In this document: in pieces, positions 51,203 through 60,539 of the stretch | How the letters are laid out: every line of letters begins with the position of its first letter | Numbering within the stretch: the first letter of the stretch is position 1 | NCBI GenBank assembly: GCA_039028975.1 | Contig: JBCCHB010000082.1 | Span: forward strand, 1-64,000 | Origin: JAHBNG01 sp039028975 | Lineage (GTDB): Bacteria; Chloroflexota; Anaerolineae; Caldilineales; Caldilineaceae | Reading direction: 5' to 3' | DNA length: 64,000 bases | Position numbers and translations under genes: made by a program | Notes under the pieces: model-generated | What the model was told of the DNA's origin: nothing | What the model saw: the letters and a program-made list of their open reading frames with translations, nothing else | Databases searched by the model: none

Positions 51203-53761
51203 CTAGTGTATCGTCAAGTCTAAATTTACAGGCTTAGGAGGTACGCCCCGTGCAGGTTGCCGTATGTGGGTGTCGAAGAGGGTATATAGAAATGCAGCCA
51301 ACAACAGTAGAAGCGTCAAACCGCTAACCCATAGTCCAACACGCAGACTAAGCGGAGTATAGACAAGCTCCAATGAGACCTGGCCAGCAGGGACTGTTAG
51401 ACCCACGAGTGCCAGATTGGTCCGGTTGACTTGAAAGAAGGGGGGGAATTTTTTGGGAGAGGTGAGGTCAGTACAAGCTATTGCCGTTCCGTTACAGATG
51501 CGATTCGTTACCTGCCAACCCGGCATGAAGTTCTCACTGATAACCAGATAGCCACCGTTCTCACTCTGCATGGTAACACTCAGATGCCCAGGCCGCGTCT
51601 GTTGCAGTTGTATTATCGCTTCGGGCTGGCGCAGGTCGGTGGCTAATCCGATTCCTGAACCCATGCCAATCTGGGGAGCCGTGGCATTGGGATCCACAAC
51701 GAGTGCGACCTGCTCCAGAGCAAACCCATGATCGGCTAGTATGCCCGCCACCGCAGGATCCGCCTCACTCACATAGTGGATGTTTGAAACGAGCCAGGCC
51801 CGAGGATTGGGTTCATTGAGACGATGTAAATAAGTCGTATCTTCAGCCTGAGGGAACGAGGCCAATAGGGTGCTTGGTTCAAATAGCTCTTGCCGCCAAG
51901 TGAGCACATGCTCTACGCCACTCAGTCGCCACATGCGGTCAAGGGGAAACTCGTCAAAGAGTGTCGCATAAGCGTCCAGCTTTAGCGGGCTACTGCCCCA
52001 TACATCTTCTATCCCCGTCCTCATGCCGTAATCATCGTAGACGCGATATTCGTTATAGACTCGTCCGGCTATGCCGAGATTGGCCTCAGCGCGTTCGAGA
52101 ACCGCGGCTTGTAGTGCCTCCATCTCGGGTGCCAATAAGGTTTTTCTGACGGGACCAAATTCTGTAAGATTGGTACTGATGTTAATGACAAAAAGGTTGA
52201 GGAGTGCCAACCCCATGAGGATCCAGCTTCGGCGCGGTTCCCATCCTTCCCACCAAAGCAACATGGCCATAATGACCACAATCAAAAGTGTTATCATGGC
52301 GATACCAATATAGCCCCAGTTGGAGACGACCGTATGACCTGGCAATTGCCAAAGCAGCCCAAAGCTGTAGACTGCACCAATAACCAATGCTGCATTGAGA
52401 AGAGCCAACAGTCGTCTGCGAGATAGGGGCATTTGCGTCAAAGCCGCAAATCCCAAACCCGCCAAGACGCTAAGTCCAAAGCTAACCAGATAAGCTGCTC
52501 GTTCCTGCTGGCGAAAGAGATCCCATCCGGGAGCGAATCGGTAGAAAAACGAATAGAGAAAGCCGTTGCGACCGTAGGAGATGAGAAGTGATATCACGGC
52601 AAGTAGCAGAAAGAAGATGACAAATCGCTGATGGTGCCACCACGTTGGGTGGGCAGTAAGCTGGTTAGATGGTTGATTGAAGGCATCCTCTTCCACCTCT
52701 TCCTCGATATTGGGGCGTGGCTGAAGAGGATTAACAGGCGCATTTTTATCCTCTGCTGTGCCATCCGATTCATGGGAAGATTCATCTTGAACCATGGCTT
52801 TGCGGCCAAAGAGACCAATCGCAATAAAGGCCAGCCCCAACCCAACGACACCAACATAAAGGGGAGAAAACCAGGTAAAGACTCCGGGCAGAATCAACTG
52901 CCACGAATCTCGAAGGGGAAAGCCAGCACTCACAAAGTCATAATTTGTTGCTGCACGGACGCTAAGCCGGGTGTATTCTAGGCTAGGAAGCAATTGGACT
53001 GCTGAAAGACCCACAACGGCCAGGGTTGATAGAACAAGCGAAAATAATAAACGGGGTGTGTGGTGCCTACTCCAAATCAACAAAAATAGAATCCATCCTA
53101 TCACTGTATACCCAATGTGAAGGATGGTTTGGGGATGGCCAGCTAAGAATGCGGACGTGGATGCGAAAATAAAGCCGAGCCACCAGCTTTGCGAGTGGTG
53201 AGAGTGGAAGGCACGATAGAGAAAAAAGAGAATCAAAGGAAGCCAGATGGCACTGCGTAGGACCGCCAGTTGCAAAGGCGGATAACCCGTTAGGTATCCA
53301 GAGAAGGCAAAGAGGATCCCGGCCATGAGGGCAGCTCTTCGCTGTTGGGTCAGGGTACTAACCAAGAGATAGGTGAAGAAACCCGCAAGAGCAATATGGA
53401 TGACCGCTTCTACCTGAAGAAAATAGAGTCGCGCGCCGGCTGGGGTACTAAAAAATCCTTCCAAAGGATAGCTTAATACCATCACTAGCAGCCCCAACGG
53501 ATAAAAAATGGCCGCTTGGGTATCGGCTAGAAACGGATGGCCACTGTATGTATACGGATTCCAAAGTGGTAGCCGCCCAGTAAAGAGTTCACCCTGCTGG
53601 AAGAGGCTAAAGGGCAGAAAATGGTGGGTAAAATCCCCATCCGGATAGGTTCGTAGACCGAGCAGCAGTGGGCTGTAAAAGAGCACCGCCAAGCCTAGGA
53701 AGAGTAGGAAGGCTGACAAGTGGACTCTTTGGGGTTTGACCCCTTGGCGCGAGATCTCCAT
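51203..53761 (-). CDS. YfhO-like large membrane protein
   Basis: An 852-residue protein with about 12 transmembrane helices in the first 580 residues. LFYSPLLLGLRTYPDGDFTH and LPLWNPYTYSGHPFLADTQA are hallmarks of the YfhO/bacterial membrane-glycosyltransferase (GT-C) type. A soluble region (about 590-830) contains LARVYNEYRVYD-like and VISENFMPGWQVTNRIC segments, followed by a last helix. Such proteins glycosylate wall polymers or lipids from polyprenyl-linked donors. I use ATG 53761 (AAGGTG upstream); a TTG at 53785 would overlap the GT2 gene. It is part of the surface-glycan cluster. Confidence 0.9.
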   Translation of the reverse strand: MEISRQGVKPQRVHLSAFLLFLGLAVLFYSPLLLGLRTYPDGDFTHHFLPFSLFQQGELFTGRLPLWNPYTYSGHPFLADTQAAIFYPLGLLVMVLSYPLEGFFSTPAGARLYFLQVEAVIHIALAGFFTYLLVSTLTQQRRAALMAGILFAFSGYLTGYPPLQLAVLRSAIWLPLILFFLYRAFHSHHSQSWWLGFIFASTSAFLAGHPQTILHIGYTVIGWILFLLIWSRHHTPRLLFSLVLSTLAVVGLSAVQLLPSLEYTRLSVRAATNYDFVSAGFPLRDSWQLILPGVFTWFSPLYVGVVGLGLAFIAIGLFGRKAMVQDESSHESDGTAEDKNAPVNPLQPRPNIEEEVEEDAFNQPSNQLTAHPTWWHHQRFVIFFLLLAVISLLISYGRNGFLYSFFYRFAPGWDLFRQQERAAYLVSFGLSVLAGLGFAALTQMPLSRRRLLALLNAALVIGAVYSFGLLWQLPGHTVVSNWGYIGIAMITLLIVVIMAMLLWWEGWEPRRSWILMGLALLNLFVINISTNLTEFGPVRKTLLAPEMEALQAAVLERAEANLGIAGRVYNEYRVYDDYGMRTGIEDVWGSSPLKLDAYATLFDEFPLDRMWRLSGVEHVLTWRQELFEPSTLLASFPQAEDTTYLHRLNEPNPRAWLVSNIHYVSEADPAVAGILADHGFALEQVALVVDPNATAPQIGMGSGIGLATDLRQPEAIIQLQQTRPGHLSVTMQSENGGYLVISENFMPGWQVTNRICNGTAIACTDLTSPKKFPPFFQVNRTNLALVGLTVPAGQVSLELVYTPLSLRVGLWVSGLTLLLLLAAFLYTLFDTHIRQPARGVPPKPVNLDLTIH

Positions 53762-53774
53762 TACACCTTTTATC

Positions 53775-54548
53775 CTATAATCCAAAGATTCTTAACTTCA
53801 GAACGGCGCTGGTATAATCTCGAAAAACCCGCCACAACCCAGTCTTACTTTCCCCATGACGACGCAGAACGTAAAAGACGGGTACCTCCAATATGGACCA
53901 GTGATTGCGCCAGGCCAACATGAGTAGCCGGATAAAATAGTCCCCATACCCGTAGAAGATCCGATCAAAGACCAGATCCAACTCAAAGAGGCGACTACGC
54001 CGAATGGCAAAGAAACCACTGAGGTGATCCTGAATGCGCGTAAAAAAGAGGACTCGGATAAAGATGTTGTAGAGTAGACTGGCACGATACCGCCAACTCT
54101 CTTCCATGCCACCGCCCATAATGTAGCGACTGCCAATGATTAAGTCATAGTAACGTAGCAGATCCACCATCTGGGGAATCATCGTCGGACTGTGATTAAA
54201 GTCTGTATCCATGACGATTAGCGTTTCACCGCAGGAGCGTTCTAGCCCATCCCGAATCGATTGAGCCAATCCCTTGTCCGTTGTGCGGACATGGAGGCGA
54301 AGCAGACTTTGCTCACCAATTGGGCTACACTCACCCAAACCATCTTGCGTACTTAGATCATACTGCTCTCGTAATGTATCAGCCGTGCCGTCAGGACTGG
54401 AATCGTCCATGACCAGAATTTCATATCGTATGTCAAAGATGGCTAATTCATGGTGAATTTCATTGATCAGGTCGCCAATATTGTCTTTCTCATTGAAGGT
54501 TGGAAGAATGATCGACAGATCAACTGCAGGTGGCTGCTTACTGCTCAT
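53775..54548 (-). CDS. Family 2 glycosyltransferase (polyprenyl-phosphate sugar synthase-like)
   Basis: A 257-residue GT-A fold enzyme of the dolichyl-phosphate mannose synthase type. Nucleotide-binding segments are SIILPTFNEKDNIGDLINEI and EILVMDDSSPDGTADTLREQ, the DxD-like VMDTDFNHSP, and a third block IGSRYIMGGGMEESW. It lacks long C-terminal membrane helices, so it is peripheral and makes a lipid-linked sugar for GT-C enzymes such as the YfhO- and GT39-like neighbours. ATGA overlaps the DegT stop (54545-54548). Confidence 0.92.
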   Translation of the reverse strand: MSSKQPPAVDLSIILPTFNEKDNIGDLINEIHHELAIFDIRYEILVMDDSSPDGTADTLREQYDLSTQDGLGECSPIGEQSLLRLHVRTTDKGLAQSIRDGLERSCGETLIVMDTDFNHSPTMIPQMVDLLRYYDLIIGSRYIMGGGMEESWRYRASLLYNIFIRVLFFTRIQDHLSGFFAIRRSRLFELDLVFDRIFYGYGDYFIRLLMLAWRNHWSILEVPVFYVLRRHGESKTGLWRVFRDYTSAVLKLRIFGL

Positions 54549-55702
54549 TGGGAAAACTCTAAGATTGTGTCGCAGATGTAAAGCACCTCTTCATCTGTCA
54601 ACTTTGGAGAACTGGGGAGGTTGATGCCCTGCTGACCAAGCCTTAGTGAAATTGGGCAAGGCTCAGATGTCAGGTAAGGAGGCAAGGTATCCAGAGAATG
54701 GAAAAAGGGTCGGCTATCAATGTTGCGCTCGCGCAGCGCCATAATAAGCTCGTCTCGACTTAGTGGAAACTGCTCTTGAACCAACAGTGAAACCATCCAG
54801 TACACGTTGGTGCAGTGGGGCAGCTCAACTGGCGTTTGGAGGCCAGGGAGATGGCCCAATCGTAGATCATAAAGCTGGGCTATCTCTCGTTTGCGCTGGA
54901 TAAAGTATGATGCCTGTTCCAGTTGGGCTACACCGATGGCCGCCTGTAGATTGGTCATGCGGTAATTGAAACCAACTTCATCATGCCAGTAGCGCTTCTC
55001 TAAATCCATGGCATGATCCCGCAGTCGGCGGCAACGATTCATTAGCTCTTCATCATCGGTCGTGACCATTCCTCCTTCACCCGTTGTAACAATTTTGTTG
55101 GCCATCATGCTAAAGGAGCTAATATGACCCAATCCCCCCGTGCGCTTTCCTCGATACGTTGCACCGTGGGATTGGGCTGCATCTTCAATCACATAGAGTT
55201 GGTGTCGTTCGGCAATTTCATGAATCTCAGTCATAGGGGCCGGATGTCCATATAGATGAACGGGAATAATTGCCTTGGTTCGGGGTGTAATTAACCGCTT
55301 AATCTCCTCTGGATTAATCGTCCATGTGGTGGGATCAACGTCAGCAAGAACGGGCGTTGCACCAGTGTAGACCACCGCGTTGGCCGTCGCAACAAAGGTC
55401 AAGGCAGGCACGATCACCTCATCACCGCTGGTAATGTTGAGAGCATGCAGAATGAGGTGCAGTGATACTGTTCCATTGCATGTTGGTAGCGCATGGTCTA
55501 CTTGGCAAAACGTGGCAAAATCCTCCTCTAGACGAGTACAATAGTCTCCTAGATAGCTGATCCAACCACTGCGAACAGCATCCATGACGTATGCTTCTTC
55601 GTTACCGCCAAGCAGCGGCTCGTAGACGGGCAAGAAATCTGGCGAACGCTCTGAGGATTGATGTTCAAGATAGGGAAAGAAAGAAAGGAATCGGGTGAGC
55701 AT
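54545..55702 (-). CDS. DegT/DnrJ/EryC1/StrS-family aminotransferase
   Basis: A 385-residue PLP enzyme that makes amino-sugars on nucleotide carriers. The PLP lysine is Lys203 in SSFSMMANKIVTTGEGGMVT, Asp174 in EDAAQSHGA holds the PLP ring nitrogen, and EVIVPALTFVATANAV is the usual early block. The context of glycosyltransferases supports a sugar substrate for a surface glycan. The start ATG lies at 55702 and its stop overlaps the GT2 start by 4 bp. Ribosome binding site weak. Confidence 0.94.
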   Translation of the reverse strand: MLTRFLSFFPYLEHQSSERSPDFLPVYEPLLGGNEEAYVMDAVRSGWISYLGDYCTRLEEDFATFCQVDHALPTCNGTVSLHLILHALNITSGDEVIVPALTFVATANAVVYTGATPVLADVDPTTWTINPEEIKRLITPRTKAIIPVHLYGHPAPMTEIHEIAERHQLYVIEDAAQSHGATYRGKRTGGLGHISSFSMMANKIVTTGEGGMVTTDDEELMNRCRRLRDHAMDLEKRYWHDEVGFNYRMTNLQAAIGVAQLEQASYFIQRKREIAQLYDLRLGHLPGLQTPVELPHCTNVYWMVSLLVQEQFPLSRDELIMALRERNIDSRPFFHSLDTLPPYLTSEPCPISLRLGQQGINLPSSPKLTDEEVLYICDTILEFSQ

Positions 55703-55745
55703 AGTTGATAGATTTACTCCACGTTACTTCACGATTACTTTACAA

Positions 55746-57785
55746 TTACTCCACGGTTACGGTGCCGATAACGGCTTCGATACCCGCTGGATTTCCAGCT
55801 AGGTCGACATAAGTCAACGGATCCAGGGTTTCGGCGTCATAAACCAACAGCCGAACTTCATAAGAACCTCTTGCTAGGTCTTCCGGTAGGGTAACAGAAT
55901 AGACGTTGATGGGGGTATCATTCGGATCCCACTCCGCTGGCAGTAGATGCCGATCATTAAGCAGAGGACGATCACTCTGGGCCTTGCGAGATTCACTACC
56001 TAGGGGATAAATGGCCACCCTGGCCTTCAGGGGACGGTCAATCTCGCCAACTGTAACCCGCTTCCACCGAATAGCAACGGGCAACAGCTCACCTGGATTC
56101 GATGGCTCTTGAGGAAGAGAGAGTTCTGTTGTCTCGACTGCTGGTGGGAAGATATAGGTGGCAGCTACCATATTGGGCGCTAGCACATACCTGTTGGGCG
56201 GCTCCAACGACCACCACTCTACCGTATAGCCACGAAATGCCTTTTTGCCGCTCCACGTTCCGGTTTTATCCAACAGAAAAGAGACGGCGTGACGAGGATC
56301 TGTATCACTTTCATACCATTGCACCCAAAAGATCCGCTCTGCATCGGCAGCCCACTGGTTGAGCCTTTGATCGATGGTATTGATATCCACAAAAAGATAA
56401 CGGGCTGGAGCTACCTCCTGGCCTATTGGTATCTGCTCTGGCTCAATGGCAAAGCGCTGGTAGTAAAAACCAAACGGGTACTTCTGATCAACAAAGACAA
56501 CGTCGTTGGGTGTAATCTCTTCGCGTAGCCATGTGACGGTTTGCTGCATGGCTTCCCGTGAAAAACGTTCTTCATAGAGATCGGCAGAAATCGCTGGCCC
56601 CAGACCGATTCCGATCAATAGAAAAGCACCAGTAGCAACCCCTATGGAACGATACCCCCAGGCACTCAAACCAATCGATGCCAGAAGATAGAGTGCTGGC
56701 GTTACAAAGCTACTATACCTTGGATTAAATGCTCCCCGATCGACAACTGCAATATAGTATAGACCCAGACCGCCTAGCAGCCAAACCAAATAGAAGGATA
56801 GATAGGTGATCTCCTCACTGTTGCCACGACTACGTTGCCAGAAATGGATGCACAACCCCAGCGCAATCAGTACTGCTACCGTCCAAAGCCACCCATTACC
56901 CAGCGGCCATTCACCCAAACTAACTAGCCCTGGAGAGAAAGCCGTTCCCCCAAAGTAGGCGCGCCAATTGTCCGCAAGGTATTCACTGATGGGAGGTACC
57001 GATAAGTTTGGATTCCGATAGCCCGGAATCTGACGCAAAGCAATCGGGAGAACAGGGAGAATCAGTAGACTCATAAAAAGCCCCGTACCAATCACGCACC
57101 GCATCCAGAGCCACCGCCGAGGTTGAAGTAGTGCCCACAGACCCCACCAAAGATACCAAGAAAGAACAATGAAAAGCGAATTATAGTGGGTCAATAGAGC
57201 TAGGGCCGCGAGGATGGCAAAGAAGAAAAGAAGGCGAGGCGCCCCATGCGAAAGCCCGCGCAATAAGGCAAACGCAGCAGCCATCAGCCAAAAAAAGGAG
57301 AGAGTGTACATGCGTGTCTCTTGGCTTTCGGCTAGCCAAAAGGGCGAGAGTGCAGCCAAGCATGCCACACCAAAGAGAATCAGACCATAGTGGCTACTAC
57401 CTGCTACCTCTTCTGATTTTCTCTGCCACTGACGAGCCAGACCAATGCTCGTTGCCATGCCCAATAATCCGAAAAATACACTCAGTGAGCGAGTGATAAA
57501 GGTGAGTTGTGCTGGGGAGGCCAGCAGTGCCACGCTCATTTCTGTGCTGTCCCCCAATCCAAGGAGCCTGCACCACAAATGAAGCAGCCAAAAGTAGAGA
57601 GGGGGATGAATGTCTAATTCTGGTGCAGTGGGGATCTGCCAAAAGGGGCGCAAGGCCACATCAATATTACGCGCTTCATCCCACCAAATATCCTGGCGGG
57701 TCAGTTCGTAACAACGTAGTGCAAACGCACCTAGAATAAGCAGCAGGAGTAGGCCGCGTACCCGCTGTTCGGTAAGTGACTGCAT
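55746..57785 (-). CDS. GT39-like membrane glycosyltransferase (ArnT/PMT type)
   Basis: A 679-residue GT-C protein. The first helix is followed by LTRQDIWWDEARNIDVALRP, the acidic WDEA motif of the family, then DIHPPLYFWLLHLWCRLLG, also typical. About 12 helices span 1-430, and a soluble C-terminal domain of about 250 residues with beta-sandwich-like wording (PLKARVAIYPLGSESRKAQS) ends the protein. ATG 57785 is chosen because a start 16 codons earlier lies within the SH3-lipoprotein gene. It transfers sugars from polyprenyl phosphate to surface acceptors, by family analogy. Confidence 0.88.
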   Translation of the reverse strand: MQSLTEQRVRGLLLLLILGAFALRCYELTRQDIWWDEARNIDVALRPFWQIPTAPELDIHPPLYFWLLHLWCRLLGLGDSTEMSVALLASPAQLTFITRSLSVFFGLLGMATSIGLARQWQRKSEEVAGSSHYGLILFGVACLAALSPFWLAESQETRMYTLSFFWLMAAAFALLRGLSHGAPRLLFFFAILAALALLTHYNSLFIVLSWYLWWGLWALLQPRRWLWMRCVIGTGLFMSLLILPVLPIALRQIPGYRNPNLSVPPISEYLADNWRAYFGGTAFSPGLVSLGEWPLGNGWLWTVAVLIALGLCIHFWQRSRGNSEEITYLSFYLVWLLGGLGLYYIAVVDRGAFNPRYSSFVTPALYLLASIGLSAWGYRSIGVATGAFLLIGIGLGPAISADLYEERFSREAMQQTVTWLREEITPNDVVFVDQKYPFGFYYQRFAIEPEQIPIGQEVAPARYLFVDINTIDQRLNQWAADAERIFWVQWYESDTDPRHAVSFLLDKTGTWSGKKAFRGYTVEWWSLEPPNRYVLAPNMVAATYIFPPAVETTELSLPQEPSNPGELLPVAIRWKRVTVGEIDRPLKARVAIYPLGSESRKAQSDRPLLNDRHLLPAEWDPNDTPINVYSVTLPEDLARGSYEVRLLVYDAETLDPLTYVDLAGNPAGIEAVIGTVTVE

Positions 57786-57789
57786 TGGC

Positions 57790-58632
57790 TTATTCGATGG
57801 GACTAAGCCAGCGATCCTGCCCTTGGGCATCACTCGCGGCGGCCCAGCCTAGAATCGTGCCGTTATCGGAACGGATTTGATACCACGAGAAGCCATTTGC
57901 CCTTTGGGGTCCGTTAAGAACCGTAAATTCTGTCCCAGGATTGACTCGCGTAACCAACGGCCCATCTGTCCCCGGAAGCGCGCGCAACGTTAGTTGAAGA
58001 CCGCTTTCCATGGTTACTCGAACCCGATCACCCACTTGCGGAGGGCGGCTTACGGCTTGTGGGGCACCAACACTAGGACTTAACCATACGGTTTCACTAT
58101 CTCCCTCAGCAACCCAGCCCTGATTGCCCTGCTGATCGACAACTTGCCACCAAACGTAACCATCTGCCGAAGAGGGGCCAGCTGTAATGTCAACAAGCTG
58201 TCCCGTGCCGAGCTGCAAAACAAGCTGACTACTCGCAGTTGCCGATTGACGCATATTTAACCCGTTTGGAGCCACGATCCGTGCCGGTTGACCTACAATC
58301 AAGGCCGTGCCAGGAACAGGTGTGGTGGTAAAGGTTGGCGTGGGCAGGGGTTCTGGTGTTGCTGTCGGCACTTCGGGTAGAGGAGTTGTTTCTGTTACCC
58401 CACCAGTGCTAGATGTTTCATCGTCGCTTGATTCACTGTTGGCGGATTGGCTCGAATCAGCAGTTGATTGTTCCAATTGTTCTGTTGGGAGCGCGGAGCT
58501 GTCCCTTGGCTGAAAGCTGCCGCAGGCTAACACAGGAATTACCCACACAAGTGATAAGATAAGTAATCCAAATGTGGCCTCTGCGCGATTTCGCGAACGA
58601 CGAGACCCCAATAAAGACGAGTACATGTTCAT
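57790..58632 (-). CDS. Lipoprotein with two SH3-type domains
   Basis: A 280-residue exported protein. The hydrophobic start ends in a lipobox-like VLAC (GLLILSLVWVIPVLACGSFQ). A Ser/Glu/Thr/Pro-rich linker (about 45-105) precedes two bacterial SH3 domains: IVAPNGLNMRQSATASSQLV to WVAEGDSE, and MESGLQLTLRALPGTDGPLV to GWAAASDA. Such modules usually bind peptidoglycan or wall peptides. It is the first gene of the surface cluster. ATG 58632 or ATG 58626 could start it. Confidence 0.87.
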   Translation of the reverse strand: MNMYSSLLGSRRSRNRAEATFGLLILSLVWVIPVLACGSFQPRDSSALPTEQLEQSTADSSQSANSESSDDETSSTGGVTETTPLPEVPTATPEPLPTPTFTTTPVPGTALIVGQPARIVAPNGLNMRQSATASSQLVLQLGTGQLVDITAGPSSADGYVWWQVVDQQGNQGWVAEGDSETVWLSPSVGAPQAVSRPPQVGDRVRVTMESGLQLTLRALPGTDGPLVTRVNPGTEFTVLNGPQRANGFSWYQIRSDNGTILGWAAASDAQGQDRWLSPIE

Positions 58633-58660
58633 CCGTTTCGTGTTTGCTTAAGTATACTCA

Positions 58661-58838
58661 GCTTCGTTTGAAAACAGTTGTTTGGTCCCAGGTATAGAGC
58701 TGTGGTATAGATCTTAAGGCAAAGTTTTTCCGACGCTCAGACCTGGCAGGCTTTCAATACATCTCAGGCCTTTGCCAAATCTTTATCTTGATATCTATAG
58801 AGCTTTGCAAATATCTGCTTTCAAAACGAGCATAGTAA
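58661..58838. repeat. Dispersed hairpin element, copy 2
   Basis: It begins cagcttcgtttgaaaacagt and ends ctgctttcaaaacgagcata, the same terminal wording as 48871-48949 with a longer middle. The ends gtttgaaaacag / ctgctttcaaaac pair with one mismatch. It fills most of the gap between serA and the SH3 lipoprotein gene. Confidence 0.6.
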
Positions 58839-58860
58839 GTCGAGCGGTGCCCAGTTTGTC

Positions 58861-60507
58861 TTATAGTGATACGGGTTTTAGCCAGTCGATATGTTCAAAC
58901 GTCGTCAACGTGTCGATTCGTTCCTCAGATACCTGTTCATCTGTCCCAATGACCATAATGGCTTTGGTACGCGGCTTGTGACGTCCCACGTGCATAAAGC
59001 TGATATTTACATCACTTTCACCAAGTAAGGCACCCACTTTGCCGATTATTCCTGGACGATCGTTGTGGCGGCTGACCAACAGATTCCCCTGTGCCGGGAA
59101 GTCAACCCATACATCGTCGATGGCAACAATGTAGGCTTCATCTTGCAAAATTGCTCCTCGCACAACCCACTCTTTTTCTTCTTTGCGTAGGCCAGGGCCG
59201 TCTTCATCTTCGATAGTTTCGCTATATGTGGCTCTTAGCGTCAAAAGCGTATCATAACGCAGAGTGTGATTGGCCTCTTTTCTTTCAATTAGATTCATGC
59301 CCCGCTGCTCCGCAATTAGCCCAACATTGACAAGATTGACGCGGGTTTGAAGTACGTCGCAGAGCAGCCCCCTCATAGCCGCTGCACTAACGTAGGCTAG
59401 ATCAAAGTCGGCCAAGCGACCATGCCCTGTTATCTCAAAGTCATGTAGCCCCTGAGCACCCAACTGGCAAAGAAACCGACCCATTTTTTCAGCCAGATCG
59501 ATATATGGCATCAAGATATCCAGATCCTTTGAGGGGATCATTGGGGCATTGACCGCATATCGGGCTGGACGGTTGTTCAGTACATCTACGACCTGAATGG
59601 CCACATCCTCTGCCACCTGCTCTTGTGCTTCTTTGGTACTAGCACCTAAATGAGGGGTAAGGATAATCTTTGAACTTTGGCGAAGAGGGCTATTGCTGTC
59701 GATTGGCTCTTCCGCAAAGACATCTAGAGCCGCACCGGCAATTTGACCAGCGTCAATGGCTGTTACTAGCGCTTCTTCATCTAAGATCCCGCCTCGGGCT
59801 ACATTGAGAATACGGGCCGTTGGCTTCATCATGGCAAACTGCTGGGTGCTGATCAGATTCCGGTTCTGTTCATTGAACGGAACGTGAATCGTCAGAAAAT
59901 CTGCCCCTCGTATGACCTCTTCCAGCGTTGCCATTTTCACGTTGCGTTGCTCGGCATACTCGGCAGAGACAAACGGATCCGTTGCCAAAACAGACATGCC
60001 CAACCCCTGGGCACGTCGCGCTACCTCCTGGGCTACCCGACCAAAACCAATGCTCCCAAGAACTTTATCTCGAATCTCCACCCCCGTAAATTGACCACGT
60101 TTCCACTGTCCGCGTCGGACGTGGGCGTCGGCCTGGGGGATATTGCGAGCCAAAGCCATTAACATGGCTACTGTATGCTCTGCTGCTGCCACCGTATTCC
60201 CTGTTGGTGCATTGACTACAATAATGCCACCTTCGGTTGCCGCATCTATATCAATGTTGTCAACGCCAACCCCTGCTCGCGCAATCACCTTCAACTGGGA
60301 GCCTGCTTGAATAATGGGCGCTGTTACCTGTGTTCCACTGCGCACCATTAATGCATCATACTCACCAATGCACTCTCTCAACTCTTGGTCAGACAGATCT
60401 GTTTTGATATCGATCTGGATGTCCCCCTGTTTTTGGAGGGGAATCAGGCCAGAATCGGAGAGGGGATCACTGACAAGAACTTTAAAGTTATATTCCATGC
60501 TAAACAT
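58861..60507 (-). CDS. serA: D-3-phosphoglycerate dehydrogenase
   Basis: A 548-residue enzyme for the first step of serine synthesis. The NAD-binding motif is GSIGFGRVAQEVARRAQ (151 onward), the catalytic Arg lies in LNVARGGILDEEALV, and the active-site His is in ILTPHLGAST. A regulatory region follows, then an ACT domain at the end (NLLVSRHNDRPGIIGKVGAL), the long 'type I' form with feedback by serine. ATG 60507 or ATG 60498 may start it; a 16-bp duplication lies at the start (see findings). It follows polA by 32 bp and is probably co-transcribed. Confidence 0.96.
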   Translation of the reverse strand: MFSMEYNFKVLVSDPLSDSGLIPLQKQGDIQIDIKTDLSDQELRECIGEYDALMVRSGTQVTAPIIQAGSQLKVIARAGVGVDNIDIDAATEGGIIVVNAPTGNTVAAAEHTVAMLMALARNIPQADAHVRRGQWKRGQFTGVEIRDKVLGSIGFGRVAQEVARRAQGLGMSVLATDPFVSAEYAEQRNVKMATLEEVIRGADFLTIHVPFNEQNRNLISTQQFAMMKPTARILNVARGGILDEEALVTAIDAGQIAGAALDVFAEEPIDSNSPLRQSSKIILTPHLGASTKEAQEQVAEDVAIQVVDVLNNRPARYAVNAPMIPSKDLDILMPYIDLAEKMGRFLCQLGAQGLHDFEITGHGRLADFDLAYVSAAAMRGLLCDVLQTRVNLVNVGLIAEQRGMNLIERKEANHTLRYDTLLTLRATYSETIEDEDGPGLRKEEKEWVVRGAILQDEAYIVAIDDVWVDFPAQGNLLVSRHNDRPGIIGKVGALLGESDVNISFMHVGRHKPRTKAIMVIGTDEQVSEERIDTLTTFEHIDWLKPVSL

Positions 60508-60539
60508 TTTCCATGCTAAACATAATGTTAAACATTGTA

